Source: Phoronis australis
Taxonomy: Eukaryota > Phoronida > Phoronidae
DNA length: 64,000 bases
Assembly (NCBI GenBank): GCA_002633005.1
Contig: NMRA01000043.1
Span: 159,463-223,462 of the forward strand
Direction of reading: 5' to 3'
Positions 12,279 through 23,859 of the stretch are shown here, piece after piece (the first letter of the stretch is position 1; every line of letters starts with the position of its first letter). Made by a program: the position numbers and the translations under genes. The notes below the pieces were generated by a model. It did no database searches and was not told the DNA's origin. It saw only the letters and a list, made by a program, of their open reading frames with translations.

Positions 12279-12439
12279 AAATGGAAACAAAATGGCCGCC
12301 ACAGCCGCCATCTTGGATCCGACTTTGACGAAAAACAATAGGCTTCCAGTACTCCCGGAAGTACGTGTTATGTGGAAATTTCGTGATGATCGGACGAAAA
12401 TTGCGACCTGTATCGTGCGAACAAACAAAAAAACGAGAG

Positions 12440-13408
12440 GACGAGAAAAGACGACGACAGAGATGATGACGAAGATGACAGCTATGACGACGATGGTGGC
12501 GATAATGGACAACCCTAGTTATGATATTCATATAACGAACGTAGAGGTCAGAAATCACTAAGAAATAGGCTACAGTCTTGAGCGACACTTGGCGAAATTA
12601 ACTGAAGAAAAGACGACGTCGGAGATGATGACGAATATGACGAATATGATGATGGTGGTGGCCATGATGAAGAACATCATAACATTCATATGACGAATTT
12701 AGATGTCATAAATCATTAAGAAATAGGCTGCAGTCTAGTTCAATAGAAGCTAAACCAACCTGAATGCAGCAAGAGCGCTCAACAAAGGAGCAGCGTTATC
12801 ACAAAATCTCAAATAACTCAAAAAGTTGACGTCGTAGAGAAAAATGGAAAGCATCTTCTGAAAGCCCGTTCAATGTTCTATCTAAACTGATGGTATCGCC
12901 TAATTCCGTAAATTTTTCGAAAAAAATGAAATTTTGCGTTTTTTTTAAGAATTTCAAAGTCAAATATCTCGAAAACGGTAAGTCTGAGAAAAAAATTGTT
13001 ACAAGCCATTTGAAAGATAATACTTCAAAGAATCTACATGCAAAAAATCACGTCTTTTTCTCTTCCCGTTTAAAATCGCATTCCAGACGACTGAAAATGG
13101 GTCAATATGCGCCATATCCGCCATCTTGAATGCAACTTCCGGTTTTTTGGCATTGTATAATAGCATGTTACAAGAAACTATTACCTGTAAAAATTCGAAG
13201 GAATTGGTCTCATAATGCGCCCTCTAGAGGAGAAAATGTTTTTAAGCCAAAATCGAGGTGCGCATGCGCGATCGCCGATATTTCCGCCATATTTAGCCGG
13301 AAGTAAACAATTTCCGGTATACTTGTAGCAAGCATCCGGTCCATTCACTGTGCCGATTCTTAGCCTTTTACGTAAAAAATTGTAGCCTCCAGAAGCATTT
13401 GAACCTTG
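12440..13408. repeat. 1.13-kb tandem duplication, copy B
   Basis: Second copy of the unit at 11310-12278. It contains a perfect palindromic GCGCATGCGC (NRF-1 consensus form) near 13260 and CCGGAAGT (ETS-type) shortly after. Copy A has GCGCATGCG and CGGAAGT at the matching place. Confidence 0.85.
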
Positions 13409-14187
13409 TCAGAGCAATATACTTGGCGAAATTTATTTCGACAAGTAATTAAGCACCATCTCAACAAAACAGCGAGCAACAACCCTAAAATAGTCACAGC
13501 CAACCAGGACCTCAGACTAGGACTGTGGACACAATCAATCCCAATGCCTGGGCTCTGGCAGACACTGACCACAGTCTCAAGCTAGCAGAAGAGATGGTGA
13601 AGTTCCTTTAGGCACTTCATACGCCGAAAGCTTTTTGGCAAATTATGCCTCACACTGATTCAAACATCAAAGTCACATTGTTATAAGTACCTTTGGTGTT
13701 GCGAGGGGCTTTATAAGCATGCGCATTAGTTGACGCCAAATCGCACATTTCGCGATCTACGCTTTCCCATGAATGTTGCCGATTGAACTAGGAAAATCTG
13801 GAGGTATTTATGGTATTTATTGGATTCGACGTCAACAAATGTAACTAGTGAACGAGTTGCTGTCGCACATAAAATGTTTGAGTTAAACTAGTCTCAGATT
13901 TGACATGCTTGGAGTTATTGCAGAAGTGCCTGGCAGGCAGCCATATTGGATAGCAGTTGTATACCTTCAATAAGCTATATATAGAGAGAGAGACGACACG
14001 ACCATACTCGCAGCATGCGGCACGCGGTCTGGCATATTGATGATGAACACTATGTAAACAAAAGCACGGTGGCCTTATGGAAGCCGGGGAATTTTCAGAA
14101 AAAAATTTGAAATTTTAAATACTAACGAGGTTCTGAAATATTGGTAACATAAAGCAATGTAAACCGGTGACCCACGCATTGCTTAAA
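13409..14187. other. NDUFS2 intron 1 segment, low-level repeat
   Basis: Mostly unrecognised. The stretch around 13620-13700 (CGAAAGCTTTTTGGCAAATT and following) resembles 31070-31150, so it holds a fragment of another dispersed repeat. Confidence 0.4.
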
Positions 14188-17100
14188 GTCATACCGTATT
14201 TGCCGTAATAACCGCCCATGCCCTCATAAGCGCCCACCCTCACGCGTTTTCAGACTTGTCTAAAATAAGCGCCCAGTCCATGAACGTGTAGGTGCGAAAA
14301 ATGCCTTACCTACAGTCCTAAAAATCTACAGTAACATCATTAATTTATCAATAATATCCGACAGTGAGTCCTGAAAAAAATCATTGTGTGCAGAATTTGT
14401 AGAGCATGAGCCTTACCGCTATGTCGGTATTTAGGCCTAGTGACTACACACTTCAAACTTCCGCCATGCCTCAAAACGAACACAGAAGTTTTGCTGATCT
14501 TGAGAGGATCAATAGTCTGGCCTTTCAGAACAGACATAGTGTACTTGTCAACGGGATTGCTCTGATGATATTTCCCGCTTTCAACAGGAGTCCAAATTTC
14601 TTTGAACACGTGAAAACTGCGAATCGAAGGCTACTAAAAAGCTTGGCCTGTAGTGTTAAAAAGCACGTGGCCAGGAAGCGCGTGCTACAAACATAAACCT
14701 GTCATCAAAGACATTAGTCGGGAACTATCCATTCATGAAACGGGTAGCATAGCATAGGCAAGAAATGAATATTGGCATTAATTTCTGACAGTTTCTAATA
14801 CTATAAAAAATATTTGCATTACTTTTAAGATGAATTGTTTGATCAACCATAATTGGTGTTTTTAAGCCAAATATCCGATAAAATGACCGCCGACAGTGAA
14901 TGCTTAAACACCCTTACAGTGAAAAATAACTGTCAGATAGTTACGTACGCATCCAGCTACACGGCGACTAACATGGGCCTTACCGAGACAAATGTCGAAA
15001 GCTTTTAGCATGAAACCGGCAAGTGATGAATGATACACGCTCTGGTTTAGGCCTACTGTGCACATCTCTTTAGACACATCTAGCTAGTTAGATTGCATGG
15101 CTCTGGCCAAAAGACGGTCTCTGCTTTGGCAAATGAACTCTGGTGATATGCATGCACTCGCTTACTCGCAGAAAAACTTCAAAACAAACGTCACGTGATA
15201 ATAACATGTTTATTCGTCCAGACATTTTTCTCGCCGTGTTACCGATCATACTTGTAGATGGCACGATGTTGCACAGATTTGTACTTAAACCTGGCATTAA
15301 TCTAGACTCCACGGGAACTTAAAAAATCTTAGAGACGCTACTTATAAAACTTAATGAGGATTTCAGGTAATTTGCTTGAGTCGAAACCATTTTTATTCAA
15401 GCATTGAAGTCGCCATATCGAAGACGGCGATTTCGAGGCAGTCAGTCGGCGAGTTTTCGACCTGGGATTTCAGCACAATTTTCTGTAAAATGATCGTAAT
15501 TTAGCAGCAAAGTTTGATAGCAATGCACCACAGTTTTGTTGAAAGTCTTTCATAGATTACATATACTTCACACAGCGTAAATCTGATGAATCTCAGGGCT
15601 CGACGCTATGAAAATCGCCAGGTCGCATTTTGCGACCTAGCCAAAATCCCAGGTCGCAGTTTCAAAACTCAGCTCGCATTCATAAATGCCAGGTCGCAAA
15701 ATTTTCCCGCCAACTTTACGCGCTAAAATACTTTTTTTAGATCATCGAGAAAGTGCTTAGATTATGTTTTTCCCAGCGGCGTTAAGTACTCCCAAATTTC
15801 AGGTCGCAAAATTGAGTTCTTACATGCAGGTACCGCGTTACTATTCTTCACAACCGACATTCAAAGGCTATTGCCGACACGTGAAAGTTGAATCAGTGCT
15901 TTCTAACCAACACCTGCATTAGAGTAGCTTAGTTTGCAATGTGAAACGGGAGAAGATATTCGTTGAAAAAGTATCCGCAATTTTGCTAGGTCTGACCTGC
16001 TATATGAATGTCATCAATTTCGTTAACTAACTCTGAGTGCAAACTCCCTCCATTTTTTATTCGCAGGCCATACTTTGCAACTTAATTCGACGTTTGAAAA
16101 CATCACGTCGAAAAAATCCGTGAAACGTTGCCTGAGCCGAATCACATATGCGGAAGCATGTACAAATGAGTGCAAATTTCACAACAGAAATGCTGGACTT
16201 ATGATGTTTAAGTACTCAACAATTAGTTTCCATGAAATGAAAGACCTTGAAATAATTCCCAAATCTGAGCGAGTTTCCATCGGGTACACGGTAATTCAAG
16301 TTTGCTCCTCAATACCTTCCACGAACGGGAAAAATAATAGGTCAATCACAAAACGACACACATGTCACTAGTCTAACTTTCTTTCGGATGTTTAGAAACA
16401 AAGCTGGGGTTTGGTTTTTTAGATATTGAGAAAAGACATTTTCTTTGAAAACTGAATTTGTTTTGTAAAATGAGAGTGACTCACTATATAGGTTGCATGT
16501 CAATTTCAAACCACGTGCGGTCGTCTGTAGTGCGCTGTGATGGGCGCTAGCCTGAACTGTTGGTGCTTAATTGGAAATTCTCAAAAGTTGAGGGGAAACG
16601 CTTAGTGAGCGCTTATTATGAAACACTTCAAAGGTAGGGAGTAGACGCATGCGTGAGCATAGTCGTTAACAAGAGTGTTGGCGGTAATAAGATATTGAAA
16701 GACTGCAATAGTGCGAAATGTTATTATAAAACGATTTTGTGAGGCAAAATCCTTTTAGTAGGGGTGACTTTCTGGTTATCGTTACCACTTACGCTGCATG
16801 TGCGCACCCTCCCTAAAATATAGGGGGGCTCAGTATGTGCACCTTTTACTCGTTTGAGCCCCCCGCGCTTTCCTCTTTTTAGATACCCGGAATAATTTTG
16901 TTTTTAATTACCAGCTTCAGTCAGAATAAGAGTCCTTCTATTGGAGTCTGAAAATTAATTTTACGGCATTGTCTGGAGAGCGAAAAATTAGCATGGGGTG
17001 GGGTGTATGAAGAGAAGAATAAAAAATTCGCTAACCACGATTTCGCATCTAACCATTTTTTTGCAATAGCTGGCTACGAGGAGAGATCATCGGGCCTAGG

Positions 17101-18265
17101 GAACATTGACCCGGGGAAAATCGGAACAGGAAATATCAGTTCTGGGCTACATCGGTCCCGGAGAATATCGTAAAGCATCGGGTCTTAATTAATCGCCGGG
17201 TACCTATTAAGTTCTTTGTCAAATAAACCATTGGCACCCGTGTGCTTAACAGAGCCAAGCTGGTATGCTCTTCCATTTAGGACTGTTGCTGTTCTCTTTT
17301 GATGTGCAGCTTTTTAGTGGTGCGCTCGCATGAGTTCACGCACTTGAATCGCTGGAGTAGACCTACTCTTTATGTTGGCAACAACATGGGACAGACGACT
17401 CATATGTCACGCACATAGCCTTAGAAACAAGTAAAGGGTTTGAGAATTTCTTGGCGACTCAGAAACACCTTTGCTGAAAGTAAAGACGTGGTCGTCGTTT
17501 GGCAATTAATAGGGTTGTCATTTTCACGTTTGCTGCCTTTTGCTATGAAAAACGAGACTTATATTTCCAAGTCACGGTCGTCTGCAGGGACTGCTTGTGC
17601 GCTAACAACGGGACCGACCAGTGCCGCAGAGTGATATCAGGGATTTTGTCACGGATATTTGATAATAACTAAGGACATCTTAAATGAAAAATAAGTACGT
17701 TTTTCCACCACAAAATTTGGCGAGTTGATCATCTAAGAATTAGTTGGAACACCGCTGTTTTGTGACGTTTCATCACTAGTTATGCCGTGGTCTGAAACCG
17801 TCTTCGACACATCCGGAAATTTAAAGAAGTAGCCAAAAATGCTAGCCGAAGATCGATTCTGCATTATCCCATGTTCACGCTAAATGCTTAACAGTCATCA
17901 GGAGGGCTCTTCTTAGTCGGTTAGTGTCATTTTGAACTTGATTTGGCAACAAGATTGGTCGGATTCACACGAGTAGCTTTATATTTGCCTGGCATCTGCC
18001 GAGAAGTGTAAAAACTCAACTCGCATGCCTTGGAAATTCTAGGTCGCATTTTGCGACTCGATACGAGCTGGCAAAAATCTCAGCTTGCACTTCCAAATTT
18101 CAGGTCGCAAATGCAACCTGCAGCTGTCAAGCCCTGAATCTTAGCTTCCAATTTCACCCGTTTCGGGAGACTGGGTTTCAACCGCGTTGGGTTATAATAA
18201 GCGCCCCCACTGAACTGAACTTTTCTAAGCGCCCTGGGCGGTTATTACGGCGAATACGGTATGAC
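14188..18265. mobile_element. 4.08-kb TIR element with a nested insertion
   Basis: A 31-bp terminal inverted repeat starts GTCATACCGTATTTGCCGTA at the left and is mirrored at the right (ending TACGGCGAATACGGTATGAC), with one mismatch. Both ends continue with GCGCCC-rich motifs. A separate 2.54-kb element (15594-18136) sits inside. Short frames at 14406-14696 and 15088-15312 have no recognisable transposase motif. Superfamily unknown. Confidence 0.75.
15594..18136. mobile_element. 2.54-kb hAT-like element nested in the 4.08-kb element
   Basis: The ends CAGGGCTCGACG and its inverted partner ending GTCAAGCCCTG are flanked by a 5-bp repeat AATCT (15589-15593 and 18137-18141). Both subterminal regions carry many copies of AGGTCGCA or its complement, a typical pattern for transposase-binding repeats. 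The frame at 16075-16371 (98 residues) is unassigned. Probably a deleted or decayed hAT-type element. Confidence 0.7.
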
Positions 18266-19051
18266 ACTCCAGTGTTCTCCACATAATAAACTCTAAACTC
18301 GACCTAAATGTTCAGTGTCAGTTGCTGACATTGTCTCATCTCTAACCATAACCATGGGTTTGCTGGAGGTCTTTATATATGGTTTAAAAGACAGTGCACA
18401 CTGCACTGGCGTGACTTACTTTTTAGACACTTCAAAGTTTAGCTTTCCTACCAATGTATTTCATAATTCCTCCAAAGCATTTGACAGAGCCAGAGCAGCA
18501 AACAAAAGATTAAAATTTCCTTTAATAATACCAATGCCGATTTTAATATCAATTAGACATATTAAGTACTACTAACAGGAGTTCTGATGTGACCTAGTTT
18601 TTAGTGACACCTGTTGTCAAGTTGAATAAGCTCATAAAGTTCTAACTTGCCACGAGATGTCAGTCAAAATCAAAATTGTCTTTATTAAGCAAATTAAATT
18701 GTTTCTTTACAGATTGACTTGCAAAATTTTAAAGTAAGAATGACAAAGTAGATTAGTCATTTGATTGAGCAAGCTAGATGACTCCATGAAATTTTTGTTA
18801 TTCAAAGATTTTTGCAGATTTTGTTAATTATAATTTAAACTCTTGTAGCGTCATACAAAGTTATACATATAGTGTTTGTTGACGGCCTCTTATATTCTGT
18901 AATGGGCTTGATGTTGGTTAATCGGGCTGTGCTTTAGTGTCAAGGGCTGAAATGCCAAACCAGGCCACAACTTCAAACCTGAGGCAGCACTTCCTAAACT
19001 CAAAATCCAAACTCATTACAGCGTCGAGTTAAAACAGGTCGTGGAGAACAC
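18266..19051. other. NDUFS2 intron 1 segment with fragments of inverted repeat
   Basis: The left part (18272-18310, CAGTGTTCTCCAC and CTCGAC) recurs inverted at about 19021-19048. The rest is AT-rich and unrecognised. Confidence 0.4.
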
Positions 19052-19638
19052 TGCACTCCCGACCAGAAATTCAACGGGTGCTTCACTTCAGCCGTCCATA
19101 TCAAACACAAAACTCAATAAATTTATACAAAACAAGGTTTTAACAAACCGTTAGCAATTTTTCTTTCTTCTAATACCATTCACGATGTCCTGGTCCAGTG
19201 AGATCACAACAAATTCGCGGTCACAGCACAAAAATGTTCCCAAAAAGCCCACGCATCGAGTCTCCTTGGATGGTTTGAGGTCAAGGACAGGACGGCAATT
19301 CTTGACTTGTCACGAACTGTCACGGCATCGTTAACTCCACACTTAGCCAGACCATTTCGTAACCTTTCGTGAAGAACTGGCAATTGCCGTTCATCCGTAA
19401 CTTATTAGATAATTCCGAACCGCCCATGACCTCGAACCATCCAAGGAGGCTCGATGTGTGGGCTTTTTGGTAACATTTTTGTGCTCTGACCGTGAATTTG
19501 TTGCGATCTCGCTAGGGCAGGACACCGTGAATGGTATTAGAAGAAAGAACAATTGCTGAAACCTTGTTTTGTAAAATTTAATGAGTTTTGTGTTTGATAT
19601 GGACGGCTGAAGTGAAGCACCCATGGAATTTCTGGTCG
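19052..19638. mobile_element. Hairpin (foldback) element with ~250-bp arms
   Basis: The arms 19052-19300 and about 19390-19638 are imperfect inverted copies: ACTCCCGACCAGAAATTC at the left, GAATTTCTGGTCGGGAGT at the right. The loop is about 100 bp. The frame at 19391-19648 is an arm read through and is not coding. It would form a long stem in DNA or RNA. Confidence 0.8.
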
Positions 19639-19666
19639 GGAGTGTCATACCTTGTAGTATTATATA

Positions 19667-20389
19667 TACTCTGGGGTTCTGAATAGTAGTAGAGACAGCA
19701 ATAATAGTATAGACTGGAAAATTTCACGATTTTTAATAATAGTAGAGACTCTAATAATAGTTTTGACCCAACATTTTTGCCACTAGAAAAGTAGAATAAT
19801 AGTATAGACTGGAAATTTGTCGGAAAAAATTAATAATAGTATAGAATGGAATAATGGTATAGACGGCAAATTTGTGGAAATTTAAACATAGTATAGACTG
19901 GAATAATAATATTGATTATAAATTTAGGTAAAGTCTAATAATGATATAGAAAGGAATAATGCAAAACAGCAAATTCTAAGGAATAATGATATAGGCGGTA
20001 AATTTGAGAAAAATTAAAAATAATATAGATTGGAATAATAACATTGATTACAAATTTGCGTAAAATCTAGTAACAGTAGATGGAAATAATAGGAAGTGCA
20101 AAATCTAATAATGATGTAGATGGGATTGGAATAATAGTGCAAAGAAGCATATTCTGACTTACCACCGCTTTAAGTACTTGTTTCAAAGAAAAACTTTTTA
20201 ATTGAACATTAGCATAGGTAAATTATTGCAGTGGTGTATCCACCCATGCCATAACATAGTACAGTGAAGTGGAATAAAGTGTCATTGCTAAAACAAAGAT
20301 CATTCGTTTATTCAATAACTTTAAATGGAAGTCTGTATGGTATGCGTTATCATTTTACTCAAAAAAGAATGTGACATTAATACTAGAGA
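19667..20389 (+). repeat. Outer inverted-repeat arm, left (L1)
   Basis: About 720 bp matching the reverse complement of 28912-29652 with moderate divergence. The outer half is made of degenerate units of the form AATAATAGTATAGACTGG; the inner half is single-copy-like and contains CCATGCCATAACATAGTACA. The inner edge runs directly into the 26-bp satellite. Confidence 0.88.
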
Positions 20390-21583
20390 TGCCAATGTGA
20401 CATTAATACTAGAGATGCCAATGTGACATTAATACTAGAGATGCCAATGTGACATTAATACTAGAGATGCCAATGTGACATTAATACTAGAGATGCCAAT
20501 GTGACATTAATACTAGAGATGCCAATGTGACATTAATACTAGAGATGCCAATGTGACATTAATACTAGAGATGCCAATGTGACATTAATACTAGAGATGC
20601 CAATGTGACATTAATACTAGAGATGCCAATGTGACATTAATACTAGAGATGCCAATGTGACATTAATACTAGAGATGCCAATGTGACATTAATACTAGAG
20701 ATGCCAATGTGACATTAATACTAGAGATGCCAATGTGACATTAATACTAGAGATGCCAATGTGACATTAATACTAGAGATGCCAATGTGACATTAATACT
20801 AGAGATGCCAATGTGACATTAATACTAGAGATGCCAATGTGACATTAATACTAGAGATGCCAATGTGACATTAATACTAGAGATGCCAATGTGACATTAA
20901 TACTAGAGATGCCAATGTGACATTAATACTAGAGATGCCAATGTGACATTAATACTAGAGATGCCAATGTGACATTAATACTAGAGATGCCAATGTGACA
21001 TTAATACTAGAGATGCCAATGTGACATTAATACTAGAGATGCCAATGTGACATTAATACTAGAGATGCCAATGTGACATTAATACTAGAGATGCCAATGT
21101 GACATTAATACTAGAGATGCCAATGTGACATTAATACTAGAGATGCCAATGTGACATTAATACTAGAGATGCCAATGTGACATTAATACTAGAGATGCCA
21201 ATGTGACATTAATACTAGAGATGCCAATGTGACATTAATACTAGAGATGCCAATGTGACATTAATACTAGAGATGCCAATGTGACATTAATACTAGAGAT
21301 GCCAATGTGACATTAATACTAGAGATGCCAATGTGACATTAATACTAGAGATGCCAATGTGACATTAATACTAGAGATGCCAATGTGACATTAATACTAG
21401 AGATGCCAATGTGACATTAATACTAGAGATGCCAATGTGACATTAATACTAGAGATGCCAATGTGACATTAATACTAGAGATGCCAATGTGACATTAATA
21501 CTAGAGATGCCAATGTGACATTAATACTAGAGATGCCAATGTGACATTAATACTAGAGATGCCAATGTGACATTAATACTAGA
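20371..21583. repeat. 26-bp satellite, 46 full copies plus a partial one
   Basis: Near-identical 26-bp units beginning GTGACATTAATACTAGAG repeat from 20371 to 21583. An N at 21584 marks an unresolved base at the end, so the true copy number may differ. No spacers exist between units, so it is not a CRISPR array. Confidence 0.97.
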
Positions 21584-21584
21584 N

Positions 21585-22089
21585 CAAAAGCATGAAACGG
21601 GCGAAAACTCAAACATTTTAAATGGGGATATTCTTGCGGCACATCATATTATTAAAATAATGACATTTATTTCGCTTTTGGTGTTTTCAAAAAAAGATGA
21701 AGTAGATGAAACTACAGCTCTGAAACACCAGTTTGCAGTTGAGCAAGGTCCGTGTCCCTATATAAAGTACAGAATTGCTATGGCACATGAGGTTACTGAA
21801 AGCAGACACTCTGGCAACCAAACACGTGCTAATGATTGACAGGCCTACCAAATAGTTTGAACATTGCAACATTTAAAATACATTGTATACTTCTTTCTGA
21901 GTTGAAAGGGCCAACTTCTCTCTTTGATTAACTGGGAGTCTAAGTAATCTTACAATGTGGGTGTCCAAACTGGAGAAATTCTGATTGACAGGGCGTCCAA
22001 ATGATACATTGGGCGTCCTTGCCAGGGCGTCTACATTAGTGCTAGGGCGTCCATTTGGACGCCCAGGACGTACGCTGCATGAAGGCCTG
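21585..22089. repeat. Fragment of the 'GGCGTCC' hAT MITE family
   Basis: From about 21870 to 22089 the sequence matches the right part of the intact MITE at 58327-58820, including GATACATTGGGCGTCCTTGC and GCCCAGGACGTACGCTGCAT. The left end and target duplication are not recognisable. 21585-21869 is unassigned. Confidence 0.7.
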
Positions 22090-22990
22090 TGTAGAATGCG
22101 CATGTCAATAATGACGAAAACCGCAGATGACACTGGCTGTGCAAAATCCCAGACTTACTCCCTCGGACACGCGAACTTCGGGGACAGAAACAGTGAAGAG
22201 TTGTTACGGCTTGCCAGTTTTTCACAGGGTGCAATCATAAATATTGAATCACCCAAAGAAACTCGTTGAAAGCGTTTTTATTCATATGAATATTGAGCTG
22301 CCGGTAACAACGATCTGTGTCAAGGATGCGCGGAATATTGAAAAATGCACTTTTTGTGCATTTAATTCATCATTTCTGAAATTACTAATGGCCTTTTTCT
22401 TTGAGCGACTGCCAACCAGCCGTTAATATTAAGAGAAGTGGTCATCATTTCAAGCTTTTTAAATTTCGCCAACACTTTCTTAATTCTGACCGATCCTGTC
22501 GAACCTGTCCAAAATAACATTCTGGCCGTCCAGCAGACAGCCGCTGCGTAAACCCTGGCTTAGGAGTCCTGTTAGTTACACTATGAAACATACAGTTGTA
22601 TATTTTAGCGAATAAAATCTTTATGTGTATGACATGTGACTTCTGTGTGTAACGCGGAGTCGTACATAGATCTTGTAAATTACGAAATCTGAACTGTGTG
22701 TTTCGTGGTCTAGAGGCTTAGAGCGAATTAGGAGCGAATTAACTATGAGTTAAGACCAAGGTACGATACCCGGTGTCAGCAGCTAAGTCTTTGTGTAACA
22801 AATTTTTAATGAATGAAACAAAAACTGAGAACTTGCTGAATCAAATAACCGTGGAGAGTGGACAAAGATTAGAAAATTAATAAACGTAGAGACCCGAATA
22901 AGCGTCGTATAGATCGGAAAATGAGTCTGAAACAAATAATCGTATAGATACGACTATTCGGAACTCGAGAGTAGTGTATTGGGGACGATC
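22090..22990 (+). repeat. Inner inverted-repeat arm, left (L2)
   Basis: About 900 bp matching the reverse complement of 24690-25542. Landmarks include TAGAATGCGCATGTCAAT at the outer edge and GACCCGAATAAGCG near the inner edge. It contains a tRNA-like head at 22700-22775 and ends at the recurring border motif CTATTCGGAACTC. It lies in NDUFS2 intron 1, just beyond exon 1. Confidence 0.88.
22700..22775 (+). repeat. tRNA-derived SINE-like head (left arm)
   Basis: An A-box-like TGGTCTAGAGG at 22706-22716 and a B-box-like GGTACGATACC at 22760-22770 have the order and spacing of an internal Pol III promoter. The sequence between does not fold as a functional tRNA. A mirror copy is in the right arm (A box 24911-24921, B box 24867-24878, minus strand). 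Confidence 0.6.
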
Positions 22991-23161
22991 AGATGCTGAG
23001 GAAGCCTTTGGGGCTTTGGCCTGGGTCTGGTTGGGGAAAATTACATAAATCATAAATGATAAAAATAAATAATTGACATTCCTTTTCAACAGGGCAGACA
23101 GAAACTCCCAAAATTTCTAGCATTAGCTAATCTGACGTCCTTTTACTTGAACTCAAATTAC

Positions 23162-23265
23162 CTGACAAAATATACAGAGGCAGGATACTGATTTATGGCG
23201 TTCTTTGTCAATAAAGTGGCTACAGGACTGGCCCTGCCAAGAGTACCTCTAATGATCGACGCCAT
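23162..23265 (-). CDS. NDUFS2: NDUFS2 coding exon 1 (start codon and mitochondrial presequence)
   Basis: This is the first coding exon of the 49-kDa core subunit of mitochondrial complex I, which passes electrons to ubiquinone in the inner membrane. The minus-strand ATG at 23265-23263 opens 34 codons beginning MASIIRGTLGRASPVATLL. They are rich in Arg, Ser, Thr and Ala with almost no acidic residues, as expected of a matrix-targeting peptide. The donor GT is at 23161-23160 and leaves two bases (AG) of a split codon. The next exon supplies A, giving Arg35, so the phases join exactly. No in-frame exon nearer to exon 2 fits that phase. The divergent RBM42 start lies 204 bp away. The presequence itself is not conserved between phyla, so this exon rests on start context, composition, phase and position. 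Confidence 0.85.
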
Positions 23266-23270
23266 CTTGG
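23258..23270 (-). promoter_or_regulatory. YY1-like element overlapping the NDUFS2 start codon
   Basis: The minus strand reads CCAAGATGGCGTC with the ATG of NDUFS2 inside it. This matches the AAGATGGCG form of the YY1 motif, which often lies just downstream of transcription starts in nuclear genes for mitochondrial and ribosomal proteins. The RBM42 start context (AAAATGGCG) is a weaker match. Motif match only; no binding evidence. Confidence 0.5.
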
Positions 23271-23469
23271 AAGGTTAGAGCTCTCACGTATATCGAGATC
23301 GCACTCATTCTGGTTTTAATAACTATTTTAACCATTTATGAATAAAAAATCGTGACATATTGCTTTTATTTCGTTCATCATAACAGAAAATGTTTTTAAA
23401 CTGTAAAAATAATAAAACTTGTATTTAGTGTTGTAGTGTCTTCCCAGAACGCTATTGAAAAACTCAAAA
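23266..23469. promoter_or_regulatory. Bidirectional promoter between NDUFS2 and RBM42
   Basis: 204 bp separate the two divergent start codons, so both 5' UTRs and the core promoters must fit in or overlap this interval, unless a non-coding 5' exon exists that I cannot see. The stretch is AT-rich with a handful of CpGs and no clear TATA box in a convincing position. It is free of the repeats that fill the flanks. Divergent promoters of this size are common for housekeeping and mitochondrial genes. Transcription starts are not visible from sequence. Confidence 0.75.
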
Positions 23470-23525
23470 ATGGCGACTTACGGAGGTGATGACAAAATGA
23501 AAGAAATGGAAGCGGAGATGTCCCG
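23470..23525 (+). CDS. RBM42: RBM42 coding exon 1 (start codon)
   Basis: RBM42 is an RNA-binding protein tied to pre-mRNA splicing. The ATG at 23470 has a good context (AAAAATGG). It encodes MATYGGDDKMKEMEAEMS plus the first two bases of Arg19. The run KEMEAEMSRFEEEI, formed with the next exon, matches the N-terminal acidic helix of vertebrate RBM42 (KEMEAEMALFEQEV). The donor GTAAAT starts at 23526. CG|C joins exon 2 exactly. At 56 nt it is short, and I found it only by looking for the partner of exon 2's split codon. Confidence 0.92.
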
Positions 23526-23859
23526 GTAAATTTCCATGTGTCTCTATCAGTGTTACTCAGTGTGGATCGTATTTTTTCGCTTTGCAACTAACTCATGCCT
23601 TAGCTGTATAAATTTACCCCCAGAAACAGCGTGGCATTAGTTGTAAATTCGAGACCGGCGACGGCGCACCGACCCCCATCTTCGAATAACGCCGGGCCAC
23701 CAGACATGAGATTGAGAGTCTAAGCCGTTCGGCCAGGGGTCAATTGGCACATGGGAAGTTCTTTTATAATCACAGTTGTCATCTTTGGAACTGTAAATTT
23801 TCAACACTCCTCTCGAGACCTTGCTTTTGGGGTGTGGTAACTTCCTTTCCACCTGCTCT
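23526..23859. other. RBM42 intron 1, proximal unique part
   Basis: Single-copy-looking sequence between exon 1 and the repeat that begins near 23860. No exon recognised. A minus-strand frame at 23637-23945 spans into the repeat and has no known domain. Confidence 0.5.

Noticed and set aside
14406-14609. Minus-strand ATGGCGGAAG before a GTAAGG at about 14412 as an alternative NDUFS2 first exon
   Set aside because: An in-frame stop follows the ATG. The exon at 23162-23265 fits phase and composition.
20371-21583. Possible CRISPR array (regular 26-bp repeats)
   Set aside because: Units are contiguous with no spacers, and the context is an animal intron. It is a satellite.
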